Assembly: GCA_023433065.1 (NCBI GenBank)
Contig: JAEZET010000001.1
Location: forward strand, 186,001-250,000
Reading direction: 5' to 3'
Origin: Cyanobacteria bacterium OH_CBrB_359
Lineage (GTDB): Bacteria > Cyanobacteriota > Vampirovibrionia > Gastranaerophilales > Gastranaerophilaceae
Length of the DNA: 64,000 bases
The notes under the pieces were generated by a model, which saw nothing but the letters and a program-made list of their open reading frames with translations, searched no databases and had not been told where the DNA came from. The translations under genes and the position numbers were made by a program. Shown here piece by piece: positions 33,527-42,074 of this stretch (the stretch's first letter is position 1; each line of letters starts with the position of its first letter).

Positions 33527-36500
33527 TTAGCTTAGGCTAATAAAATATTGTTTAACTCTATCTACGCAAGCTTGAGAACTTCTGTACCACTCTCTTGAAG
33601 ATATTCTCATGACTTTCATGCCCGTTCTTTCCAAGATAACCTGCTTTTTAACAGGGGAAGAATAACATTTAATGTTGTCCTCATACCCGTCACACTCTAA
33701 TATAAGAGAGTTCTTATCTGAATCTTTTACAATCAAATCGACAGAAAATCCTGCCATATCAATTCCTGAATCAATTTCAAACCCCTCTGATTTAATAGCG
33801 TCAAAGACTTTTTGTTCAAACGCATTTTTGAATTTATTATCCTCAAACTCATAAAGATTCTCAGAAGAAACTGCTTTATCTTCATATTCTTTAATGTACT
33901 CTATATAATCTCTTAAAAGCCCCTGCTGCAATAATTTAGGTTCTTTAGACAAAAAGCAGATAAGTTGTTTTCTGGCTCTTGTTATAGCGACATTAAAAAG
34001 GTTAGGCTTTTGTAAAAATGTAAGACTCTGAACAAAACTGTTATTTGCAATGGTCCAGGAGAGAATAATTATATCTCTTTCGTCACCTTGAAATGTATGC
34101 GCCGTACCTATTTCAATTTTATGTTTTCTTACGGTTGTCTCTGATAAAACCTGAGAAACCGCTTTTTTTATAAGTTCAACCTGCCCTCTGAACGGAGAAA
34201 TAATACCGATTGAAACAGGTTCATCTTCTGGCTTTTTATTTTTATCATCTTCAAGGATTATCTCATGCAATTTTTTGACTATTGCTTCTGTTTCGGGCAT
34301 GTTTCTTGTCGTTTCGTAATCTACTTTGCCATCTTTAACAATATTTAAAGATAATATATCTTTTCTTTCTGATTTTTTCGTCATGATTCTAAGTCGAGAA
34401 CCATAAAATTCCCTGTTACTGAATTCAATTATTGGATATAAGCTCCTGAAATGCTCATCTAACAAGACAGGACTTGTTGAATAGTAATTTGCTAAATCAA
34501 ACATTGAATTTGTCCTGAATCTCCACATTAACTGATATTTGTCAGGAATTTCATATTGGCTTAAGAAAGATTGTTCTTTCGCTTTTTCAAGAAAAGACAA
34601 ATGGGGAAGCTGTTTATCGTCACCGACTATTACTGCTCTTTTTGCCCTGAATAATATAGGGAAGCAACTTGCTATATCACACTGTGAGGCTTCATCAATT
34701 ATAGCGACATCAAATAATCCCGGCTTCATAGGCAAAGAACCCGATATCGCATAAGTAGTTACGCACCAACATGGGAATGCCTCAAGGAGCGGTTTAAAAT
34801 CTTCTGCCTCAAGCAGCCTGTTCTGAAGATTTTTCTTCCTCTCAACAAGTGCTTTTGTATGTACAATAAGCCTTTGGCGTTTGATTTGATCCCTTAAAAG
34901 ACCTTTTAAGGCTTCTCTTCTCTTATTTTTGAGTATTTCAACAGCAAGTTTTTTTTGTTTTTTTCTCAAAATCCTTATCTGTTCAAAAATCTGATGAATA
35001 TTGCCTGTTTTAAATATCTTGGACTCAATCTGCCTTGCTTTGGCATCAAGCTCGCTTAAATAAAGCTCTTGTTTAATCCTCTCAATATTTTCATAATCAG
35101 GAACGAAATCGATAAGCTTTAAAAGTCTTCTCAAATTGAATGAATTGACTTTATTTGACATATCAACAAAAATTCCGCTTTTTTCAAGGTTCTTCTCAAG
35201 TGCAGAAACAAGCGATTTAGTTTTATTAATCTCATCGGCTTTCAATTTTTTATTTATAAAAATAGGTCTTCCTATTGATTCTGTTTTTGAAGAACGCTCT
35301 GTATCAACAGACTGCCATTCTTCTTCAAGCTTAATTATGTCTTCACATTTAGCTTCAAGCTCTCTTATTGAATTAATCAGTTTGTGCATATCCTGAACAT
35401 CGACCAAAATAGCTGTTTCATAGCCTGTATCAAGATCGACTTTGTTAGAAAGCAAATCCTGAAGCTGAAATGAAAGTTGCTTTTGATAATTCACTCTTCC
35501 TGCCCTCAAAGCAAGATAAGGGGCGCCAAGCTCATTAAGTCTTTCAGCCACGACATCGGTTGCCTTATCCATTCTTGAAGCAACCAAAACCGTCTTACCG
35601 TTTGCAATCAGATGGGCAACCAAATTGACTATTGTTTGTGATTTACCGGTTCCCGGGGGACCATATACCGCAACCAGAGGATTATCCTCAATTTTTTTAA
35701 TAACATCTTCCTGAGAATCGCTGAGCGCAAGAGGAGTCACTGCTACAAAATCCTTCTGGAATTTCTCTTTTTTAAGAGGCTTCTCAACGATTTTCCCTTT
35801 TCCCTGAAGATACTCTTCATTAACAACATTTAAAGCAGTTTCCCTAAAAATACCGCTCGGTTTCTCGGAAATCTGAGTAAGTTCATGTAAAACGCCCGCA
35901 GTAACCATAGGTCTTTTAGTCAAAATTATTGCGCTTTGATTAGTTAAAGAAACCTTATCAACTTTGACCTTTAGTTTAGGCTTTTCAATTTCTTCCGAAA
36001 ATTCCTCTAAATTATCATAGTTGATAGAGTCCGGCTTAGAGTAAAAAGCAGAAGCATCATCCAAACTGTTTTCCGTTTCGTCGTCTTCATGGGTTGTTTT
36101 TATGTCAAGATCGGGAATAAGCGACTTCAGTGTAGTTAAAAATATCTGCAGGCTTTCTTCTGTTAAAGGAAGCTCTGGAACCACATCCAAGAGACCCTCG
36201 AGCATATGCTCCATTTCGTCTTCATCGTCATTTTTTGCCATAAGCGCAGTCAATGCCCCTGTGTTTAAAGACAAAACTTCATCCTGCAAAGTACAATTTA
36301 TGTTCATGCCTTCTCTTTCAAGTCGGCATGGCATATATAAAAGAGGAGTCAAAAACTCATTTTGTTTTTTGTTTTTATTGCTTTTCCCAACCAAAAATAA
36401 ATAACCATATATAAGGTATTTATCTTTCTGGCTCATTTCCGTCTGTATCATAAGCTCTGTCAAAAAGCTGTCAGAACCTTCCAGACTCAATGGTTCATTG

Positions 36501-36739
36501 AATCTAGTAAATAATCTTTCCTTTGACAAAAAAGAAGGTTGTTCTCCTTCAATGGTTTCTTCATCGGACTCTATTTTCGAATCAAGAAAAATCCATTTGT
36601 TATCCTTATCCTGTTTAAGGTTTCTAAATGTAGAACTTTTGACTTCTTCTCTGACGCAGTCATGAAGGTAAAGGCTGAGTCTTTTTATAAAACTGTTATG
36701 AAATGCAGAGTTTAATATTTTAGTAGCTTCTTGCAGCAT
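33527..36739 (-). CDS. SF1 (UPF1/DNA2-like) helicase with C-terminal DUF559/Vsr-type nuclease domain
   Basis: 1070 residues. The N-terminal region (about 1-320) is not recognised. The superfamily 1B helicase core is complete: motif I GPPGTGKSQTIV (about 361), motif II DVAIIDEASQCD (about 680), motif III VGDDKQLPH, motif IV ISPFRGQVELI, motif V GTAHTFQGDERDIIIL and motif VI NVAITRARKQLICF. A coiled-coil-rich insert (about 430-620) splits motifs I and II. The C-terminal 115 residues read FEQKVFDAIKSEGFEID, then GFSVDLIV and LILECDGYED, the D...ExDG pattern of DUF559/Vsr-like nucleases. The architecture is met in repair and in antiviral helicase-nuclease proteins; a role is inferred only. AGGGGA precedes the ATG. 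No companion defence genes are adjacent. Confidence 0.88.
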   Translation of the reverse strand: MLQEATKILNSAFHNSFIKRLSLYLHDCVREEVKSSTFRNLKQDKDNKWIFLDSKIESDEETIEGEQPSFLSKERLFTRFNEPLSLEGSDSFLTELMIQTEMSQKDKYLIYGYLFLVGKSNKNKKQNEFLTPLLYMPCRLEREGMNINCTLQDEVLSLNTGALTALMAKNDDEDEMEHMLEGLLDVVPELPLTEESLQIFLTTLKSLIPDLDIKTTHEDDETENSLDDASAFYSKPDSINYDNLEEFSEEIEKPKLKVKVDKVSLTNQSAIILTKRPMVTAGVLHELTQISEKPSGIFRETALNVVNEEYLQGKGKIVEKPLKKEKFQKDFVAVTPLALSDSQEDVIKKIEDNPLVAVYGPPGTGKSQTIVNLVAHLIANGKTVLVASRMDKATDVVAERLNELGAPYLALRAGRVNYQKQLSFQLQDLLSNKVDLDTGYETAILVDVQDMHKLINSIRELEAKCEDIIKLEEEWQSVDTERSSKTESIGRPIFINKKLKADEINKTKSLVSALEKNLEKSGIFVDMSNKVNSFNLRRLLKLIDFVPDYENIERIKQELYLSELDAKARQIESKIFKTGNIHQIFEQIRILRKKQKKLAVEILKNKRREALKGLLRDQIKRQRLIVHTKALVERKKNLQNRLLEAEDFKPLLEAFPCWCVTTYAISGSLPMKPGLFDVAIIDEASQCDIASCFPILFRAKRAVIVGDDKQLPHLSFLEKAKEQSFLSQYEIPDKYQLMWRFRTNSMFDLANYYSTSPVLLDEHFRSLYPIIEFSNREFYGSRLRIMTKKSERKDILSLNIVKDGKVDYETTRNMPETEAIVKKLHEIILEDDKNKKPEDEPVSIGIISPFRGQVELIKKAVSQVLSETTVRKHKIEIGTAHTFQGDERDIIILSWTIANNSFVQSLTFLQKPNLFNVAITRARKQLICFLSKEPKLLQQGLLRDYIEYIKEYEDKAVSSENLYEFEDNKFKNAFEQKVFDAIKSEGFEIDSGIDMAGFSVDLIVKDSDKNSLILECDGYEDNIKCYSSPVKKQVILERTGMKVMRISSREWYRSSQACVDRVKQYFISLS

Positions 36740-36784
36740 AAATCCCCTGAGATTGTGTAGTTTCGATTATTATATCACTTTTAA

Positions 36785-37771
36785 CTAAATAAACAAAGAC
36801 TTTATTGCGCTTTTAAAAGTCTCAAAATCAATGGAAAATACAATTTTTTTAACCAAATATTTAACATTTGTTTTATTGAGTTTTTCTGAAAAAACTCTGT
36901 AATTGGCAAGTACAAACAAAAGCATAGTCTGCCTTATGAACATGTTATTCCTTATATAATTTTTCTGGGTCTTGGTCCTAAGATATCTGCAGCTGCCCAT
37001 CACCTGGTTAGCAAGCGAATAGTTTGTTTTATGCCGCCTATAAGCATATAAAGGCTTGTCTATTAAAGCACTTGAGCCTATTAAATGAGCAAACGAAAAG
37101 ATAAATTTATCAGCCGTTATTTTTATATTTTCAGGCTCTTTTATATACAATAAAAGCTCGCAAACAGATTTTCTAAGCATAGCTGACGTAGTAGGCGACC
37201 AGTGCCAGGTTGCAAAATTATATTTTTTTCTGGATAAAATTTTGACTTCTGTTTTTAATTTTTTAACATCTTTGGCATAGCAATACTCTTCGAGCTCTTT
37301 GTAATTTTTATATTCAATCTCGATTGAAGATTTTTTTATAGGAAACTCTGATGAATTTATACTGTGAATGACGGAATTCTCATCAATGTCAATAGGCTTA
37401 CAGCTGGTAAGAGCAACGTTTGTATTCAAATGCGCATCTATATGGACAGAAGCATAATCTTCAAATAAAATATCATCCCCGTCAATCGAGCAAATAAATT
37501 CACCTGTTGCATACTTTAAACCCTCTAAGAAAGAAGCAAGCTGCCCGATATTTTTTTGATTTTGTATAAATTTAACGTTATCGCGATTTTTCTTTGTAAA
37601 ATCTTCAATAATTTTAGGACTGTTATCTTGAGAAAAATCATCTACTATAATAATCTCAAGATTTTTGTAATTCTGAAACTTGACGCTTTTCAAGCAATCT
37701 GATATATAATCTTCAAAATTATGACAAATAACTATAAAAGATACTTTAGGAAGATTAAACAGCTTGTTCAC
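36785..37771 (-). CDS. Family 2 glycosyltransferase
   Basis: 328 residues. The GT-A fold N terminus reads VSFIVICHNFEDYISDCLKS with EIIIVDDFSQDNS, and the metal-binding DxD is in CSIDGDDILFEDYA (about residue 97). The C-terminal half is basic and lacks a clear membrane helix. It probably transfers a sugar to a surface glycan; acceptor and donor cannot be told. A GTG start at 37769-37771 is used, with AAGGAA nine bases upstream. It is co-directional with bioC 56 bases upstream, but the gap allows a separate transcript. Confidence 0.88.
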   Translation of the reverse strand: MNKLFNLPKVSFIVICHNFEDYISDCLKSVKFQNYKNLEIIIVDDFSQDNSPKIIEDFTKKNRDNVKFIQNQKNIGQLASFLEGLKYATGEFICSIDGDDILFEDYASVHIDAHLNTNVALTSCKPIDIDENSVIHSINSSEFPIKKSSIEIEYKNYKELEEYCYAKDVKKLKTEVKILSRKKYNFATWHWSPTTSAMLRKSVCELLLYIKEPENIKITADKFIFSFAHLIGSSALIDKPLYAYRRHKTNYSLANQVMGSCRYLRTKTQKNYIRNNMFIRQTMLLFVLANYRVFSEKLNKTNVKYLVKKIVFSIDFETFKSAIKSLFI

Positions 37772-37827
37772 GAATGAAATTCCTTTTAATTATTGTATTC
37801 TACAGGAAAAAGCCTTATTTGTCTAAC

Positions 37828-38565
37828 TTATTTTTTCTTAAGGACCGCATAAAATGGCTTGTAGGTTAGCTTTATACCTTTTTCGGAAGAAAAATTTTCA
37901 AGATAGTATTTTTCTGCGGCTTTAAGTTCTGAAAGACTCAATATTTCTGAGTTAACAGCATTTACGCCTGTATATTTTATATGTTTTAACAAAGTCTTAA
38001 AATCCTTGAAATATAATACCTGTTCTTCCTGCCTGCTGCTGATTATCTCAAATTTATCAGATAATATTTTTTCCAAGTCTAATGCCGCATAATACTCCAA
38101 ACCTTTTCCTGTTGCTTTTTTAAGCTCAAGAAAATTTCCGTCCGTAAATGTTGAAAATATAAATAATCCGTCATCGTTTAATAAATTATCCGTTTTATCA
38201 ACCAAAGCTATAAAATCATTAACCCACTGAAAAGAAGCGTTAGAGATAATTAAATCAAATTTGTCCTCAATTGAGATACTTTCAATATCACCTTCCATAA
38301 AATAAGCTTGAGGAATTATTTTTTCAAGATAATTTTTGCACTCTGCTATCAAATCATTTGCAAAATAATTTTTGTACTTCACAAAACGTGCTGCAAGTGA
38401 AGTCAAAATTCCTGTCCCCATACCTATTTCAAGCACATTTTGATAATTTTTTTCAGGGGCAAAAGAAATCAATACCTCAGCCATTTTCGACTGTATAAAT
38501 GCATTTTCGTTATATGTTTTTAAACCTTTTTTAAAACTGTTTTTGACGAGGGTCTTATCAATCAT
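37828..38565 (-). CDS. bioC: Malonyl-ACP O-methyltransferase
   Basis: 245 residues. It methylates malonyl-ACP to disguise it as a fatty-acid primer, starting pimelate synthesis for biotin. The N terminus DKTLVKNSFKKGLKTYNENA is typical of BioC. The SAM-binding motif is VLEIGMGTGILT (about 40-51), followed by GDIESI and LIISNASFQWVND. Its ATG overlaps the bioG stop (ATGA), so the esterase that reverses the methylation is made alongside. General SAM methyltransferases share the core, but the bioG neighbour makes BioC secure. Confidence 0.93.
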   Translation of the reverse strand: MIDKTLVKNSFKKGLKTYNENAFIQSKMAEVLISFAPEKNYQNVLEIGMGTGILTSLAARFVKYKNYFANDLIAECKNYLEKIIPQAYFMEGDIESISIEDKFDLIISNASFQWVNDFIALVDKTDNLLNDDGLFIFSTFTDGNFLELKKATGKGLEYYAALDLEKILSDKFEIISSRQEEQVLYFKDFKTLLKHIKYTGVNAVNSEILSLSELKAAEKYYLENFSSEKGIKLTYKPFYAVLKKK

Positions 38566-39200
38566 AGCTCCATTATCTCATCAAAATTCTTAAATTTATA
38601 AAAAATAAAATGCCCCGCATTGAATTCTTTTAGATTTTTGCCCTCCCAAAACGCAAGCTGATTTTTAGTAGGAATTATTTTATCATTTGATGAAATAATT
38701 GTCTTATCATATTCAAAATCAATATCAGCAGTATTAAAATAATGATTTTTGATAGCCTCAAGCTCCTTTAAACAACTATCTACAGCCCTGACCGGCAAAT
38801 TTTGATTAAACATTTCGGATTCAACATTGTTATCAAACATTCTTGAATAAAATTTCAAAAGACTTTCGTCACTCATATTACATAAGGTTAAATCAAATAT
38901 CTTAGGGCTAATCCCAAATTTTGAATCAATAGGTTTTAAGGTTCCGTTAACTGCTATCTTTAAGTCAAATTCAGGCAATTTTGCTATTGCTGCAACAAAA
39001 ACACCGTATGAAAAGGCTATAAGAATCTTTTTTTCATATTTAGAAAAGTCAAAATCAAGCTCCAAATCAGCATAATCAAAAACGAATAAAATATCATACT
39101 TTTCCGATTTTAAAGGCATAAAAGGCTTTTCATCCATAGCCCATCCACAAAAGAAAACTATCAGATTTTTAGAATTATTGCATCTTAAATAAGTATTCAT
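38562..39200 (-). CDS. bioG: Pimeloyl-ACP methyl ester esterase, BioG type (DUF452)
   Basis: 212 residues. This is the BioG alternative to BioH: an alpha/beta hydrolase that removes the methyl group once the pimeloyl chain is complete. It has the FFCGWAMDEKPF opening typical of DUF452, a nucleophile serine in LIAFSYGVFVAA (S at about 83), an aspartate in ISSNDKIIPTKNQ and the histidine in FNAGHFIFYKF. bioG-bioC adjacency is frequent in Bacteroidetes and Epsilonproteobacteria. It is 32 bases downstream of gltX and so may be transcribed with it. Confidence 0.92.
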   Translation of the reverse strand: MNTYLRCNNSKNLIVFFCGWAMDEKPFMPLKSEKYDILFVFDYADLELDFDFSKYEKKILIAFSYGVFVAAIAKLPEFDLKIAVNGTLKPIDSKFGISPKIFDLTLCNMSDESLLKFYSRMFDNNVESEMFNQNLPVRAVDSCLKELEAIKNHYFNTADIDFEYDKTIISSNDKIIPTKNQLAFWEGKNLKEFNAGHFIFYKFKNFDEIMEL

Positions 39201-39232
39201 CTTTTATTTACCTGCAATTTGTTAATTTGTTA

Positions 39233-40678
39233 TTATATAAGTGCTGATTTAATACGGTTTTTAACTTTATCTCTGCCCAATATTTCAATTACAGCAGATA
39301 TATCAGCACCATGTGTCCTTCCTGTTAAAGCAGCTCTTATAGCCCACATTGTTTCTTTGGGCTTAACGCCTTTTTCTTTAAAGAAAGTTCTGATTTCTGC
39401 CAAATCTTCATGTAATTTTTCGCTGTCAGAAAAGCTCCAACTGTCAACTCTTCTTAAAACTTCCTTTAAAACATCCTGGGAAGTCTGTGTCTGAATAACA
39501 TTTTCTTTAACATTTTCTTCAAAATTTACATTTTCACCGAAGAAATATTCAACATCCTTTGTAATATCCGACAAAACGGTAATCGGCTCACGTGTGACTT
39601 CAACCATTTTACGAAGTTTATCTTCAGAAAGTTCGGCCAAATCATAACAGGACAAATACGGTTTAATACGCTCTGTAAGCTCACCTATAGGCATTTTTTT
39701 AATATACTGTCCGTTCATCCAATTCAATTTATCATATTCAAAAACGGAATTTGAAGAAGAAACGCATTCAATTCTGAAGTCAGCAGCAATCTCATCTATA
39801 GCTTTGATTTCGTTACCGTCAGAAGGTGACCAGCCAAGTAGTGCAACAAAATTAACCAAAGCTTCTGTTAAATAGCCTTTTTCAACGAATTCACTCACAG
39901 CAGTAGCACCATGTCTTTTTGAAAGTTTACTTCTATCAGGTGCAAGAATCATTCCTAAATGAGCAAATTCAGGTACCTTAGCGCCTAAAGCTTCATATAA
40001 TAATATTTGTTTAGGTGTGTTTGAAATATGATCCTCACCTCTTATTATGTGTGAAATCTTCATCAACATATCATCCACAACTACAGCAAAATTGTATGTA
40101 GGAGTGCCGTTTGATTTCATTATCACAAAGTCACCTATTAAATCGGATTCAAACTTTAAATCACCTTTTACTAAATCTTTAAAAATAATTTGCTTTCCTT
40201 CATCAACCTTAAATCTGACAGAAGGCTGCCTTCCTTCTTTTTCAAACTGTTCAATCTCATCAGGTGTCAAATTACAGCATCTTTGAGAATATTTATGAGC
40301 CTGTTTGTTCTCTATTGAACGTTCCTTTTCAGCCTCAAGTTCTTCCTGTGTACAATAACATTTATAAGCAAATCCTTTATTTATAAGCATTTGCGCATAC
40401 TTAGGATATATATCAAAACGCTTTGACTGTTCATAAGGACCATAATCCCCTCCGACATCAGGTCCTTCGTCCCAATTAAGCCCCAAGGCCTTTAAACTGT
40501 CATAAATATTTTGTGTATATTCTGGATTAGAGCGCTCAAGATCAGTGTCCTCTATTCTCAAAACAAACTTTGCATTATTTTTTTTTGCAAACAAAAAATT
40601 AAACAAAGCCGTTCTGGCCGTACCTACATGCAAATTACCGCTTGGCGAAGGAGCAATTCTGACTCTGATATCATCCAT
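39233..40678 (-). CDS. gltX: Glutamyl-tRNA synthetase
   Basis: 481 residues. The class I HIGH-like motif is in APSPSGNLHVGTARTALFN (residues 8-26) and KMSKS-like KLSKR in DRSKLSKRHGATAV (about 251-256). DTDLERS and NWDEGPDVGGDYGPY are family hallmarks. GatC in this window implies that a GltX of this organism may be non-discriminating and also charge tRNA(Gln); this cannot be decided from sequence alone. GAGG precedes the ATG. Confidence 0.96.
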   Translation of the reverse strand: MDDIRVRIAPSPSGNLHVGTARTALFNFLFAKKNNAKFVLRIEDTDLERSNPEYTQNIYDSLKALGLNWDEGPDVGGDYGPYEQSKRFDIYPKYAQMLINKGFAYKCYCTQEELEAEKERSIENKQAHKYSQRCCNLTPDEIEQFEKEGRQPSVRFKVDEGKQIIFKDLVKGDLKFESDLIGDFVIMKSNGTPTYNFAVVVDDMLMKISHIIRGEDHISNTPKQILLYEALGAKVPEFAHLGMILAPDRSKLSKRHGATAVSEFVEKGYLTEALVNFVALLGWSPSDGNEIKAIDEIAADFRIECVSSSNSVFEYDKLNWMNGQYIKKMPIGELTERIKPYLSCYDLAELSEDKLRKMVEVTREPITVLSDITKDVEYFFGENVNFEENVKENVIQTQTSQDVLKEVLRRVDSWSFSDSEKLHEDLAEIRTFFKEKGVKPKETMWAIRAALTGRTHGADISAVIEILGRDKVKNRIKSALI

Positions 40679-40703
40679 TTTAATAACCTCATTATAAAAC
40701 TAA

Positions 40704-40742
40704 ATCCTGTGCGAAAAATTTATTTTCAATTTCACACAGGAT
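40704..40742 (-). terminator. Terminator-like hairpin ahead of gltX
   Basis: ATCCTGTG (40704-40711) pairs with CACAGGAT (40735-40742). Inner GAAA/TTTC pairing extends the stem past one mismatch. Read on the minus strand it ends the transcript of the two small hypotheticals before gltX. Confidence 0.55.
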
Positions 40743-40778
40743 TATTTTATCAAAAAGAAAAAATGTTTTCAGGTTTTA

Positions 40779-41033
40779 TTAATCTTCTATATCCAAACAA
40801 GATAAAGGGGTAGTACAAGTATATACACCGCCGTTATTTATCCTGTCAATTTCTGCGACAATTTCAAGCCAGGAAGAATCTTCAGGAAGATTCAGCTTAA
40901 CACACATATCCTTCCTGTCTGAATCATGATAACCTTTAGCTACAGGTGCATCGGTATTAGGTTTATTTTGCTTGATTTTTGGTTCGTTTTGTCTTGGAGT
41001 AGCTCCAAAGTTTACGCTATGAAAATTTATCAT
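40779..41033 (-). CDS. Small hypothetical protein with N-terminal VNFGA tag
   Basis: 84 residues, family not recognised. Residues 6-11 read S-V-N-F-G-A, the same position and nearly the same sequence as in the neighbouring gene (S-I-N-F-G-A). A Lys/Asn/Pro-rich linker (about 12-32) follows, then an acidic C-terminal part with a short helix (DSSWLEIVAEIDRINNG) and three cysteines, two of them in the tail (YTCTTPLSCLD). No signal peptide or membrane helix. AAAGGA precedes the ATG. It is co-oriented with and 29 bases from 41063-41425. Confidence 0.65.
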   Translation of the reverse strand: MINFHSVNFGATPRQNEPKIKQNKPNTDAPVAKGYHDSDRKDMCVKLNLPEDSSWLEIVAEIDRINNGGVYTCTTPLSCLDIED

Positions 41034-41062
41034 GTTGCATTTCCTTTTTATAATATATTTAC

Positions 41063-41425
41063 TTATCCCAAAATATCAAAGATTCTTGGGACAAAACCTT
41101 CATTGTATTCTTTTAATTGTTGAATTTTACCGCTAACGGCCTCAGAATATTCATACAATCTACTCTGGGAGTTGATTCCAAGGTCACTGTTAGTATGGTC
41201 AAACGAATCAAGCTTTCCGGGTTTTATATGTCCTGATTTATCAAAAAGTCCATTATTCAAAAATCTCAAAGTATTTCCGTTAATAGGTCTTGGCGGTTCA
41301 AAAGAAACTTTTGAATAACCTTTATTAATTGCATCAGCTATTTCTGCGCATGTGGCATTTGCGATTGTTTTAAATCTTTCCGGTGAAAATTTAGCTCCGA
41401 AATTTATACTTCCTATTCCTGCCAT
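41063..41425 (-). CDS. Small hypothetical protein with N-terminal INFGA tag
   Basis: 120 residues, family not recognised. It begins MAGIGSINFGAKFSPERF. The tag at residues 7-11 recurs in the downstream gene. The rest is hydrophilic, with likely helices at about 18-36 (FKTIANATCAEIADAINKG) and 90-105 (YEYSEAVSGKIQQLKEY) and a Pro-rich turn between. AAGGAG precedes the ATG. No close functional clue in the context (gltX one side, rpsO the other). Confidence 0.65.
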   Translation of the reverse strand: MAGIGSINFGAKFSPERFKTIANATCAEIADAINKGYSKVSFEPPRPINGNTLRFLNNGLFDKSGHIKPGKLDSFDHTNSDLGINSQSRLYEYSEAVSGKIQQLKEYNEGFVPRIFDILG

Positions 41426-41520
41426 AATAACTCCTTTTTCTTTAATTTCTGATTTTATAAAGCAAGTGAATGTAAAAAATTGCCTGATTTGTAAATTTTT
41501 CTTATAAATTAATTAATTAT

Positions 41521-41587
41521 TTGCATAAAAATCTTGAAGTGTTATTATCATTGAACTACTATAGAAAGTAGCAGCAAAATAATGCTG
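41521..41587 (+). promoter_or_regulatory. rpsO upstream region: promoter and leader hairpins
   Basis: Two promoter candidates overlap: TTGCAT (41521-41526) with TATTAT (41543-41548), and TTGAAG (41534-41539) with TACTAT (41557-41562, 17-base spacer). Two short adjacent hairpins follow, CTACT/AGTAG (41556-41571) and CAGC/GCTG (41572-41587), ending 24 bases before the AAGGA ribosome site. If the first promoter is used both hairpins are in the leader and could bind S15, which represses its own mRNA in many bacteria. Confidence 0.35.
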
Positions 41588-41625
41588 GTTTAAAGTCAAA
41601 TATAAGCACCCGGAAGGAAATAAAA

Positions 41626-41895
41626 ATGTCAATCAATTTAAAGAATAAAAAAGAAATTATTAAAAAGTTTGGAAAAAGCGATAAAAACACCGGCAGCGCC
41701 GAAGTGCAAATCGCTCTTTTAAGTGAAAAAATTAACGAACTTACAGAACACTTAAAAATTAATCCTAAAGATTTTCAAGGCAGAAGAGGTCTTTTAATGA
41801 TGGTCGGACAAAGAAAAAGATTATTATCTTATTTAAAAGATAAAAATCTTGAACTTTATAGAGATCTTATTAAAAAACTAAAAATTAGAGGTTAG
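41626..41895 (+). CDS. rpsO: 30S ribosomal protein S15
   Basis: 89 residues, standard. The signature segments are KNTGSAEVQIALLSEKINELTEHL and HPKDF-like NPKDFQGRRGLLMMVGQRKRLL. It binds the 16S central domain and helps form bridge B4. AAGGAA lies before the ATG. It has its own terminator and possible leader control. The usual partner pnp is not adjacent. Confidence 0.96.
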   Translation: MSINLKNKKEIIKKFGKSDKNTGSAEVQIALLSEKINELTEHLKINPKDFQGRRGLLMMVGQRKRLLSYLKDKNLELYRDLIKKLKIRG

Positions 41896-41918
41896 GAATT
41901 TTTTTAAACAAATAAATT

Positions 41919-41956
41919 TTAGACGCTCTAATTTAAATAAAATAGAGCGTTTTTAA
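41919..41956 (+). terminator. Terminator of rpsO
   Basis: ACGCTCTA (41923-41930) and TAGAGCGT (41943-41950) form a perfect 8-base stem with a 12-base AT loop, followed by TTTT. Confidence 0.8.
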
Positions 41957-41983
41957 TTATCAACACTGTGTTTAAAGATTTTT

Positions 41984-42003
41984 TCAAATTTATATAAATT
42001 TGA
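41984..42003. promoter_or_regulatory. Perfect 20-base palindrome upstream of metK
   Basis: TCAAATTTATATAAATTTGA reads the same on both strands. It contains a TATATA that could serve as -10 with TGTTTA (41969-41974) 16 bases upstream. Its position, 70 bases before the metK start, fits a repressor operator. No SAM riboswitch fold is recognisable in this leader. Confidence 0.4.
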
Positions 42004-42074
42004 CCCCGAAAGCATTTTAGATTAGTATCATTATTGAGGATTAGTTATATAAAATAATAGAAAGTTGTGAAAAA

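Noticed and set aside
42004..42074. SAM riboswitch in the metK leader
   Set aside because: No SAM-I/II/III core or paired elements could be traced in the short AT-rich leader.
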